Shown here: in pieces, positions 57,194 to 64,000 of the stretch
Layout: every line of letters begins with the position of its first letter
How positions within the stretch are numbered: the first letter of the stretch is position 1
NCBI RefSeq assembly: GCF_001428405.1
Contig: NZ_LMSL01000003.1
Location: 18,509-82,508 of the forward strand
Direction: 5' to 3'
DNA length: 64,000 nt
Origin: Frateuria sp. Soil773
Lineage (GTDB): Bacteria; Pseudomonadota; Gammaproteobacteria; Xanthomonadales; Rhodanobacteraceae
Notes under the pieces: generated by a model
The model's database searches: none
What the model saw: only the letters and a program-made list of their open reading frames with translations
Told to the model about the DNA's origin: nothing
Made by a program: the position numbers and the translations under genes

Positions 57194-60100
57194 CTAGAAC
57201 CTCAGCCCCACCTCGAACTTGAAGGTGCGCGGCGCGAAGGTGATGTTGCCGGTGCGGTTGTAGGACACCTGCACCGGATAGGTCGCGCCCGAGAGGGCGT
57301 TGTAGTCGACCAGGTTGTCCCAGTTGAATACGTTGAGCACGTCGAAGCGCCCGTAGAGGACCATGCCGTTGCCCAGGTCGAAGTTCTTGGTGGCCTGGAA
57401 ATCCAGGTCGCGGTAGCCCCAGATCCTGCCGCCGAAGAGGAACTTCGAGCCGCCGGGGGTCACCGCCGTCGCCCGGCAACTGGACCCGTTGTCGAACACC
57501 ACGTTGTCGTAGCACGGGATGCCGTTGTAGGGCAGCGGCGTGGCCAGGGTCAGCTTGGCCGAGAGGGTGATGCCCCACGGGCCGTCCATGTTGCCGGTGG
57601 CCACGAAGCGGTGCTTGGCGGCCGCGTTGGAGGCGATGAACGGGTAGTCGCCGATGGTGGCGTAGTCGAACGAGTAGTGCTCGTTGATGTCGCGGTTCTG
57701 CTTGGCGTGGGTGAAGGTGTAGGCGAACGTGGCGCCCCAGCCGGATTCCTTCGTGTACGGCTTCTCGGCCGACAGCAGCACCTGGGTGGTGCGGGTGGAG
57801 ATGCCGTTGTTGCCGACGATCAGGCCGCCGAAGCCCGGCACCGGGCAATCCCAGGGCTGCTGCACGTGGGTGGAGTTGTTGCACACGTTGGGCCCGAAGA
57901 ACGAGCCGTCCGGATAGCGGTTGCCCAGGGTGAAGGCGAAGCCGTCGTAGCTGAGCACGCGCGCGACGGTGGCGTCGGTCAGCCACTGGCCGAACTGGTT
58001 GGACATGCCGATGCTGAACTGGTCCGAATACGGCGCCTTGAGCCTGTTGTTGAGCATGTCCACCTCGGCGCCGGTGTTGCTGGCGGCGACCAGCGCCTGC
58101 AGGTTCTGGATGCCGTTGAGATAGCGCGGGTCCCAGTCGTAGCAGTTGTTGGTGGCGCTGCCGCGATGGCACTGGCCGGTGGCCGGGTCGCGGAAGTAGA
58201 TCGTGTACTGCGGCAGCGCGGCCTTGGTGGTTTCCAGTTGCAGGTAGTCGAACAGGTCGCGATCGTAGGAGCGGCCCGCGCCGCCGTGCAGCACGTGCGC
58301 CTGGTCGCCCAGGAAATCGTAGGAGAAGCCCAGCCGCGGCTGCCATTCGCCCTTGTAGGCATGGCGGTTGCGGCCGTTGCTGATGTAGTCGTCGATGTTG
58401 ATGCCGCCCATCGCCAGCGACTGCGCGTAGGTCTGCCCGGCCGGCGCGTTCGGGTCCTGGCCGTGGAGCGCGGCCACCACGTTGGCGGGGGTCACGAAGT
58501 CGGTGTACGAGGGCGTGCGCTCGTAGTCCCAGCGCACGCCCAGGTTCAGCGTGAGCTTGTCGGTGACGTCCCAGTCGTCCTGGATGTAGGCGCCGAACTG
58601 GTGGCTCTTGGTCTTCACCGACGGGGTCAGGCCCAGGCCGGTCACCGGCTTGGTGAAGAACGCCTTGTACGGGATCGCGTCGGTGCCGTCCGGGGTGACG
58701 TTGTAGGTGAACTGCGGGTTGATGTCGGCCGCGTCGGCCGCCTCCAGGTTGATGTTCTTCTTCTTGATGCCGAGCTTGACCACGTGGTTGCCGTGCCACT
58801 CCAGGTCGTTGAAGGTGAGGTTGTCCTCGAACGAAGGGCCCTTCTGGCCCTTGTTCTGCGTCGCCAGCGGGCTGGCTGCGCCGGTGTTGATCAGCGCCGG
58901 GTCGGAATTGGGCAGCGCCCAGGTGTAGTCGATGCCGTTGCCCAGGTTGCGCGCGGTGGGTGCGTTGAACGAGTCCTCGTAGGTGGCGATCAGCTCGTTG
59001 TAGAACGCCTCGCCGCTGTGCTGCCAGCGCACGGAGTAGCGCTTGTCGTTGTTCTTGGTGACGTAGGCGGCCGAGGGCGCGTCCTGGTCGCCGATGCCGC
59101 CGTACTGGTCTTCCTTGCGGATCTGCGCGCTCGCCTCGAAGCGGTCGCGGTCGGTCGGCTCCCAGTCGATCTTGCCGAAGTACAGGTTCTCCTTGAACGG
59201 CAGGTTGGCCGAGCCGAACTGCGAGCGGACCTCGGGCGGCAGGTAGGGCACGCCCGGGGTGGCGTCCGCCGCCGGGATCACCGCGATCGGCGTGGTGAAG
59301 CGCTTGCCCTCGTAGGTGACGAAGAAGTGCGCCTTGTCCTTCACGATCGGGCCGCCCAGGGCGAAGCCGAATTCCTTCTCCTCCGACGTGGCCTTGTTGT
59401 GGTTGGCGCGTTCGTTCGGGGTGCGCTCGCGGAAGGCGTCGTTGGTGTAGCGGTCGAACGCCTCGCCGTGGAATTCGTTGGTGCCCGACTTGGTCTGCGC
59501 GGTCACCGCGGCCGAGGAGATCTGGTCGTACTCGGCCTTGTAGTTGGAGGTGATGACCTTGTACTCGCCGATCGCCAGTTGCGGGAACGGATTGCCCTGG
59601 CTGCCGATCTGGCCGGCCACGCCGCCTTCCTTCACGTAGCTCTTCTGGCCGACGCCGTCGATGAACACGTTGACCGAGCTGTTGTTCATCGCGCCGCCGC
59701 GCAGCGAGGTGTTGCCGTCCTTGTCCGAGGTGAACACCATGCCCGGCACGGTGTCGGCGAACTCCAGGAAGTTGCGCGAGATCTGCGGCACCGTCTGGAT
59801 CTGGCGCAGCGAGATGGTGCCGCCGACTTCCGGCGTCTTCACCTCGCGCAGGGTGGTGGCCGAGACCGACACGCCGCCCAGCGTCTTCGCGCCCGCGGGC
59901 GTGACGGCGGTGCCGGCGGCCGCCGCCGGCTTCAGGTCGAGCGTGGCGGTCGACGCCACGGTGAGGGTGACGGTCTTGGAGACGCCGCCGGCATCCACCT
60001 GGTAGGTGCCGGGCGGCAGGCCCACGAGGGTGTAGCTGCCGTCGGCACCGCTCCTGGCGCGGCGGGTGCTGCCGGTGGCGGTGTTCCTGGCGACGACGTC

Positions 60101-60241
60101 GATGCCGGGCGCGGCCTTGCCGCGCAGGTTGGCGTTGGCGGTCTGCGCCCACGACGGCGCGGGCGCCACGGCTACGGCGGCCATGGCGCCGCCGATCAGG
60201 CCGGCGAGCAGTTTCTGTCTGAGATGCAGAGGCGTTTTCAT
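57194..60241 (-). CDS. TonB-dependent outer-membrane receptor, Oar-like
   Basis: 1015 residues. The start at 60241 follows GGGAGGGACAAC; the signal peptide is MKTPLHLRQKLLAGLIGG through WAQ. An N-terminal carboxypeptidase-regulatory-like domain (about 30-105, ARSGADGSYTLVGLPPGTYQ then VDAGG) precedes the plug (about 120-250, RQIQTVPQISRNFLEFADTV). The 22-strand barrel ends FKFEVGLRF with terminal Phe. Such receptors import large ligands using TonB-ExbBD (genes at 1-1813). It heads a minus-strand series with the glucanase and ABC importer genes; a LacI-type operator lies 39 bp before its start. Confidence 0.94.
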   Translation of the reverse strand: MKTPLHLRQKLLAGLIGGAMAAVAVAPAPSWAQTANANLRGKAAPGIDVVARNTATGSTRRARSGADGSYTLVGLPPGTYQVDAGGVSKTVTLTVASTATLDLKPAAAAGTAVTPAGAKTLGGVSVSATTLREVKTPEVGGTISLRQIQTVPQISRNFLEFADTVPGMVFTSDKDGNTSLRGGAMNNSSVNVFIDGVGQKSYVKEGGVAGQIGSQGNPFPQLAIGEYKVITSNYKAEYDQISSAAVTAQTKSGTNEFHGEAFDRYTNDAFRERTPNERANHNKATSEEKEFGFALGGPIVKDKAHFFVTYEGKRFTTPIAVIPAADATPGVPYLPPEVRSQFGSANLPFKENLYFGKIDWEPTDRDRFEASAQIRKEDQYGGIGDQDAPSAAYVTKNNDKRYSVRWQHSGEAFYNELIATYEDSFNAPTARNLGNGIDYTWALPNSDPALINTGAASPLATQNKGQKGPSFEDNLTFNDLEWHGNHVVKLGIKKKNINLEAADAADINPQFTYNVTPDGTDAIPYKAFFTKPVTGLGLTPSVKTKSHQFGAYIQDDWDVTDKLTLNLGVRWDYERTPSYTDFVTPANVVAALHGQDPNAPAGQTYAQSLAMGGINIDDYISNGRNRHAYKGEWQPRLGFSYDFLGDQAHVLHGGAGRSYDRDLFDYLQLETTKAALPQYTIYFRDPATGQCHRGSATNNCYDWDPRYLNGIQNLQALVAASNTGAEVDMLNNRLKAPYSDQFSIGMSNQFGQWLTDATVARVLSYDGFAFTLGNRYPDGSFFGPNVCNNSTHVQQPWDCPVPGFGGLIVGNNGISTRTTQVLLSAEKPYTKESGWGATFAYTFTHAKQNRDINEHYSFDYATIGDYPFIASNAAAKHRFVATGNMDGPWGITLSAKLTLATPLPYNGIPCYDNVVFDNGSSCRATAVTPGGSKFLFGGRIWGYRDLDFQATKNFDLGNGMVLYGRFDVLNVFNWDNLVDYNALSGATYPVQVSYNRTGNITFAPRTFKFEVGLRF

Positions 60242-60280
60242 GTTGTCCCTCCCCGGGCGCATGAGCTTTACTGGCGGAAA

Positions 60281-60294
60281 TGGAAACGTTTACA
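60281..60294. promoter_or_regulatory. LacI-family operator upstream of the TonB receptor
   Basis: TGGAAACGTTTACA (minus strand TGTAAACGTTTCCA) is a 14-bp near-perfect palindrome centred on ACGT and fitting the LacI/GalR consensus TGnAAnCGnTTnCA. It lies 39 bp before the receptor's start codon, where a repressor would block transcription. Confidence 0.75.
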
Positions 60295-60337
60295 TGCAAT
60301 GCCGCGATGAATCCGGGCCGTCGTTGCAGCGGCCTCG

Positions 60338-61366
60338 TTATGGTTTTGGCTTGGCGTGGGGCGCGTGCCCCGGGCGGACCGTCGATTCGCGCACCATCAG
60401 TTCCACCTGGACGCGGTGGTGCGCGAACGGCACCGGCCCGGCGCTTTCGAGCTGCTCGTCGAGCATGCCCAGGGCCTGTGCGCCCAGTTCGGCGATGCGC
60501 ACGCGCACCGTGGTCAGCGCCGGGGTGACGTAGCGCGCCATCGGCACGTCGTCGAAGCCGGCCACCGCGATGTCGTCAGGCACCCGGACGCCGGCTTCGC
60601 GCAGCGCCGACATGCAGCCGATCGCCATCATGTCGTTGGCGGCGAACACGGCGTCCGGCCGCGACGCCTGCGCCAGCAGCGCCTGCCCGGCGGCATGGCC
60701 GGACTGCTCGCTGAAGTCGCCCGGCCACACCTGCGCCTCGGCGCCGGGCAGGTGCGCGGCAAGGGCTTCCCGGTATGCCTGCTCGCGCTCGGCGACGTCG
60801 TGGTTGGCCGCCGGGCCGCGGATGAAGGCGATCCGCCGGCGGCCGCTGGCCAGCAGGTGCTCCATCACCAGCCGCGTGCCGCCGCGGTTGTCGATCGACA
60901 GCGCGGCGTAGTCGGGACAGGCTTCCAGCGCGGTGTTCATCAGCACGGTGGGCAGGCCGGCCGGCAGGTTGCTGCGCAGGAAGTCGGCGTCGGCATGCGG
61001 CGACATCACCAGCAGGCCGTCCACCCGCCCCTGCATCGCGCGCATCGCGGCGGCGGCCTCGAGCGCGTCGTCGTGCGAGCTGGACACCAGCAGGTGCAGG
61101 CCGCGCGAGCGCGCCGCCAGGTCGATGCCGCGGATCAGCTCGGAAAAGAACTCGCCGTGCAGGTCCGGCAGCAGGGCACCGATGGTGTGGGTGCGGCGGG
61201 TGATCAGGCTGCGCGCGGCGCCGTGCGGGATGTAGCGCAGGCGGGTGGCGGCCTCGCGGATGCGCTGCTGGGTCTGCTCGGTGACGCCGGCCTGGCCGTT
61301 GAGCGCGCGCGATACCGAGGCGACCGACACCCGCGCCTCGCGTGCCACGTCTTTGATCGTCGCCAT
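60338..61366 (-). CDS. LacI-family transcription regulator
   Basis: 342 residues. The N-terminal helix-turn-helix and hinge (TIKDVAREARVSVASVSRAL followed by NGQAGVTEQTQQRIREAATR) are followed by a periplasmic-binding-protein-like effector domain (about 60-335), including HTIGALLPDLHGEFFSELIR, VFAANDMMAIGCMSALREAG and AVAGFDDVPMARYVTPALTT. It lies upstream of the TonB receptor gene on the same strand, 96 bp apart. Matching palindromes occur before the receptor and before its own start, so it probably represses both until the sugar is present. Confidence 0.95.
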   Translation of the reverse strand: MATIKDVAREARVSVASVSRALNGQAGVTEQTQQRIREAATRLRYIPHGAARSLITRRTHTIGALLPDLHGEFFSELIRGIDLAARSRGLHLLVSSSHDDALEAAAAMRAMQGRVDGLLVMSPHADADFLRSNLPAGLPTVLMNTALEACPDYAALSIDNRGGTRLVMEHLLASGRRRIAFIRGPAANHDVAEREQAYREALAAHLPGAEAQVWPGDFSEQSGHAAGQALLAQASRPDAVFAANDMMAIGCMSALREAGVRVPDDIAVAGFDDVPMARYVTPALTTVRVRIAELGAQALGMLDEQLESAGPVPFAHHRVQVELMVRESTVRPGHAPHAKPKP

Positions 61367-61406
61367 CGCGCCCAGCCTCGCCCTTGCGTCCGCTCCGGTA
61401 TCGAAA

Positions 61407-61420
61407 CGTAAACGTTTTCA
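61407..61420. promoter_or_regulatory. LacI-family operator upstream of the lacI-type gene
   Basis: CGTAAACGTTTTCA (minus strand TGAAAACGTTTACG) matches the operator at 60281-60294 at 12 of 14 positions. It sits 40 bp before the regulator's start, the same distance as at the receptor gene. Autoregulation is the natural reading. Confidence 0.72.
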
Positions 61421-61656
61421 TGCCGGCTTGTAAAGCTCCGCTGCGTGACGTCCCCGGGAGCATCCCGGCGGACCTGGTGCGGCCGGCGGCGCATCGGCTC
61501 GCCTGCCGGCCGCGCCGAACGGCTAGTGCGAAAGAGGGATTGAATCGCCACGCGGATCGTCGTTAAATAAAAATTAATCTACGCAGGCTCAAACGGCTGT
61601 AGTCTGCTTGTTACGACCACCGAAGAAACATCGGATAACCAACTGTTTCCTTGACC

Positions 61657-62115
61657 ATGTTTGCCCTGATCTCCCTCGTCCTGCTGTGCCTGCCGCTGCT
61701 TGCCGCCAGCGCGTTGCGGCGCGTGCCGGCGGGCCAGGTGCATAGCCTGTACCGTCATGGCCGGCCGGTGCGCCTGCTGCAGCCGGGCACGCACTGGGTG
61801 CTGCCGCTGGTGGACCGGGTGGCGCACCGGATCGACCTGGGCGGGCAGGTCCTGCGCTTCCAGGAGCCGCTGGCCGGCGCCGCCGACGTGCACGGCACGG
61901 TGTACTGGCAGGTGCTGGAGCCGGAACGGGCCGACGCGGTGATCGACCAGGTCGACCAGTTGATCCGCCGCGGCGCGCTCGAAGCGCTGCGCGAGGAGCC
62001 GGCCGCGACCGCCGCCAATCCCCGCGACCTCGGCAGCCGCCTGAAGCAGGCGCTGAACGGCGCCCTGCGCGAGCGCGGCATGATGGTGACCCGGGTCGAG
62101 CTGGATTTCGCCTGA
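61657..62115 (+). CDS. Short SPFH/Band-7-like membrane protein
   Basis: 152 residues. One N-terminal membrane segment (MFALISLVLLCLPLLAASAL, about 1-20) is followed by RRVPAGQVHSLYRHGRPVRL and GTHWVLPLVDRVAHRIDLGG, the typical opening of a Band-7 domain. It then passes quickly to DVHGTVYWQVLEPERADAVI and LKQALNGALRERGMMVTRVE. It lacks the long C-terminal coiled coil of flotillins and stomatins, so it is a minimal version. No ribosome-binding site is obvious before ATG 61657; TTG at 61651 is possible. It lies upstream of rsmG on the same strand. Confidence 0.7.
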   Translation: MFALISLVLLCLPLLAASALRRVPAGQVHSLYRHGRPVRLLQPGTHWVLPLVDRVAHRIDLGGQVLRFQEPLAGAADVHGTVYWQVLEPERADAVIDQVDQLIRRGALEALREEPAATAANPRDLGSRLKQALNGALRERGMMVTRVELDFA

Positions 62116-62255
62116 CCCGGATTCCCGCCCCGCCGCTAGCCGGGAAAGCCCCCAGAGACCTCGAACTCGCCGCGGCGGGTTTTCTTTCGGCTGGCATCGC
62201 GGCCGCGCGATCCGGATACTGGCCGGCCGTCCGCACGCAGCCCAGAGGATCCGCC

Positions 62256-62885
62256 ATGACCGCCCGCGCCGCCTTGCAAGCCCGACTGGAACAGGGCATC
62301 GCCGCGCTGGACCTGCGGCTGCCGGCCGACGCGGTGCCGCGGCTGCTCGACTACCAGGCGCTGCTGGAGCGCTGGAACGCCGCCTACAACCTCACCGCGG
62401 TGCGCGATCCGGCGGAGATGGTGACCCGCCACCTGCTCGATTCGCTGGCGATCCTGCCCTACGTGCAAGGCGCCAGCCTGGCCGACCTCGGCACCGGCCC
62501 CGGCCTGCCCGGCATCGTGCTGGCGATCGCGGCGCCGGGGCGCGAAATCCTGCTGGTCGACTCCAACGGCAAGAAGGTGCGCTTCCTGCGCGAGGCGATC
62601 CGCGCGCTGAAGCTCGAAGGCGTGCGCGCGCTGCAGTCGAGGGTCGAGGACGTCGAGGGCCGGTTCGACTGCGTCACCGCGCGCGCCTTCGCCAGCCTGG
62701 CCGACATGCTCGCCTGGGGCGGCCACCTGCTGGCGCCGGAAGGCGTGTGGCTGGCGATGAAGGGCAAGCCGTCCGACGACGAACTGCCCGGCATCCCGCC
62801 CGGTTTCGCCCTGCGCGGGCGCCACGCGCTCGACGTGCCCGGGCTCGACGCCGAACGGCACCTGCTGGTGCTCGGCCGCGCGTGA
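62256..62885 (+). CDS. rsmG: 16S rRNA (guanine-527-N7)-methyltransferase RsmG (GidB)
   Basis: AdoMet-dependent methylation of G527 in 16S rRNA (209 residues). The substrate region has LLERWNAAYNLTAVRDPAEM followed by VTRHLLDSLAI. The AdoMet motif I is ADLGTGPGLPGIVLAI. Further motifs are LLVDSNGKKVRFLREAI and TARAFASLADML. In many gammaproteobacteria it lies with mnmG and parAB near the origin; here the downstream gene is an RHS-type remnant instead. Confidence 0.97.
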   Translation: MTARAALQARLEQGIAALDLRLPADAVPRLLDYQALLERWNAAYNLTAVRDPAEMVTRHLLDSLAILPYVQGASLADLGTGPGLPGIVLAIAAPGREILLVDSNGKKVRFLREAIRALKLEGVRALQSRVEDVEGRFDCVTARAFASLADMLAWGGHLLAPEGVWLAMKGKPSDDELPGIPPGFALRGRHALDVPGLDAERHLLVLGRA

Positions 62886-63035
62886 AAGCCGATATTGATC
62901 GGCAGCATTCGACTATCAATACCTTCCATAGCAATGACCTGAAAGAGGGCTGGTCAGGGCATAGCGACTACGCTGTACTACTTGATTTCTGTGGCCATGA
63001 CCATGGAGCATGGGATGCCATCAGCAGGGGCAGCT

Positions 63036-63945
63036 ATGAAAAAGGAATTTGGCTGGTTTGCTTTGCCGTTGTCGTTGATGCTTGGTTTCGCCCATGCGCA
63101 ACCAGGGGAGGTGACCTATGTGTATACCGATCCCCAAGGCACGCCTCTCGTTGAGGCGGATGCGAATGGGAACATCATGCAACCTTTGACTACAAGCCTT
63201 ATGGAAGCCAGGCCATGGGCGGTCCTCCCGCCGGCCTTGGATATACGGGGCATGTGAACGATCCGGATACCGGACTCATTTACATGCAGGCGAGGTATTA
63301 CGATCCAGAGATCGGGCGGTTCCTGAGTGTCGATCCGATCGCACCCAGTCCGAGTGCATTGTTTGGGTTCAATCGATATGACTACGTCAACGATAACCCA
63401 GTCAACAACATTGATCCTGATGGCCGTGACAACTGCCCAGGCCAAAGCCGGGCTCAGTGTGTGCGCTCCGATTCGGGAGCGGCTCGCGATCTTCAGTCAA
63501 CTCGGCAGCAAGATACTGCCGCGGTGGAAAGTAGATCCAAGGTAGAGACATCTCAAAAACCCGAAAAAGCTTTAGCCCTGATAGGAACCACAAATGTTAC
63601 GGTTCAATCGATAAATGGCCAGATCATCCGGACAACCGCTAAAGATAAAGACGGTATCAATCTGAATAATCTGCCACACGGAACGGCAGCAATAGAGCAC
63701 AGCCATATTGATGGAAAGACCCACGGCGTATCATCGGATGGCTTCATTAGTCCCGGCGATGCACAGCCATTGGGACATGGGATTATCAATTATGCAGTAA
63801 GCGAGCGGCGTGTAGCAAAATATGAAGTCGTAGGTGGGCGAATTCAGGTTACCGCAATTAAAGGTTCGTTTACGTCTCGTGAGGCGCATGCGCTTGAGCA
63901 GTCTGCGAATGCTCAACAGTTGGCGATCGATAGTCTGAGAGCCTG
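63036..63945 (+). pseudogene. RHS-type secreted protein, frameshifted, interrupted at 3' end
   Basis: Starts MKKEFGWFALPLSLMLGFAH as a signal peptide, then VTYVYTDPQGTPLVEADANG. A one-base loss at about 63180-63187 shifts the frame; the next frame continues FDYKPYGSQAMGGPPAGLGY then TGHVNDPDTGLIYMQARYYD and GRFLSVDP, the standard RHS core. The variable C-terminal domain (about 63430-63945) has IEHSHIDGKTHG followed by FISPGDAQPLGHGIINYAV. This HSH-SPGD arrangement resembles a JAMM-type metal site. Two 60-base lines here counted 25 and 26 G+C, far below the rest of the window. A mobile-element end interrupts the open frame. Confidence 0.75.
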
Positions 63946-63999
63946 TTCACGATCTCCGAAGCAGCAGGGTGAGGAAGGCCAAGTGAATGAACTGCAGGC
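63938..63999. mobile_element. Left end of a probable insertion sequence, cut by the window edge
   Basis: GAGCCTGTTCACGATCTCC (63938-63956) matches the MITE terminal repeat at 16 of 19 positions. It is preceded by TGA, as in MITE copy 3. The sequence beyond it encodes, on the minus strand, a transposase-like tail. The RHS frame runs into it. The element probably continues beyond the window. Confidence 0.6.
63946..63999 (-). CDS. Probable transposase, C-terminal 17 residues only
   Basis: On the minus strand the open frame reads SLQFIHLAFLTLLLRRS and stops at TGA (63946-63948), 8 bp inside the element end. A hydrophobic, Arg-ending tail just before the terminal inverted repeat is common in IS5-like transposases. 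Only the last residues are inside the window, so the family assignment is weak. Confidence 0.45.
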
Positions 64000-64000
64000 T

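Noticed and set aside
57152..60310. 1052-codon open frame opposite the TonB receptor
   Set aside because: Low-complexity Val/Gly/Arg/His product. The minus-strand reading has signal peptide, plug and barrel with terminal Phe.
63036..63257. A separate small secreted protein starting with the RHS signal peptide
   Set aside because: After about 63183 the frame loses all RHS similarity while the next frame resumes it exactly, so this is one frameshifted gene.

Overview
The window is high-GC bacterial chromosome around the replication origin. The order gyrB-recF-dnaN-dnaA on the minus strand, then rpmH-rnpA-yidC-mnmE on the plus strand, is the classical gammaproteobacterial origin block. Neighbours such as hslVU, the lptM-dapF-DUF484-xerC cluster, Oar-type TonB receptors and many short intergenic repeats point to the Xanthomonadales/Lysobacterales, most likely a Rhodanobacteraceae-type organism. 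This placement is an inference from gene content; no search was run.

Layout. 1-3.3 kb: a tonB-exbB-exbD energy-transduction operon (exbD cut by the left edge) and a periplasmic TPR protein. 3.6-14 kb: the origin block, with perfect DnaA boxes on both sides of dnaA and an AT-rich dnaA-dnaN spacer as oriC candidate. 14-23 kb: ribokinase, hslVU, then xerC, DUF484, dapF and lptM as one minus-strand cluster, then two plus-strand membrane proteins of unknown function. 22.5-25 kb: a GNAT acetyltransferase divergent from an RLAN/ATP-grasp ligase. 25-36.5 kb: an MHYT-GGDEF-EAL protein, aroE, a decayed phosphatase gene, a gamma-carbonic anhydrase, a cNMP-binding patatin phospholipase, oligopeptidase A, exonuclease III and a UPF0149 protein. 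36.6-44.2 kb: a 1332-residue autotransporter divergent from a membrane-bound winged-helix/TPR regulator, then pirin. 44.3-50.2 kb: an S9 peptidase and a GntR/YtrA-ATPase-permease operon with a palindromic operator. 50.6-61.4 kb: a secreted beta-helix protein, gluconokinase, and a carbohydrate locus (LacI repressor, TonB receptor, GH144-like glucanase, lipoprotein binding protein and two permeases) with matching LacI-type operators upstream of both the receptor and the repressor. 61.6-64 kb: a short SPFH-like protein, rsmG, and a frameshifted, lower-GC RHS-type secreted protein interrupted by what looks like the end of an insertion sequence.

The genes form recognisable units: origin and replication control, energy transduction feeding outer-membrane receptors, and a complete outer-membrane-to-cytoplasm path for an oligosaccharide that lacks only the ABC ATPase. 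The most unusual features are non-coding. A family of 190-245 bp MITE-like elements has 19-bp inverted ends and, in two copies, TCA target duplications. Their ends resemble the IS end at the right edge. G-rich inverted repeats supply the stop codons of both hslV and xerC, and there is a twin 140-bp direct repeat.
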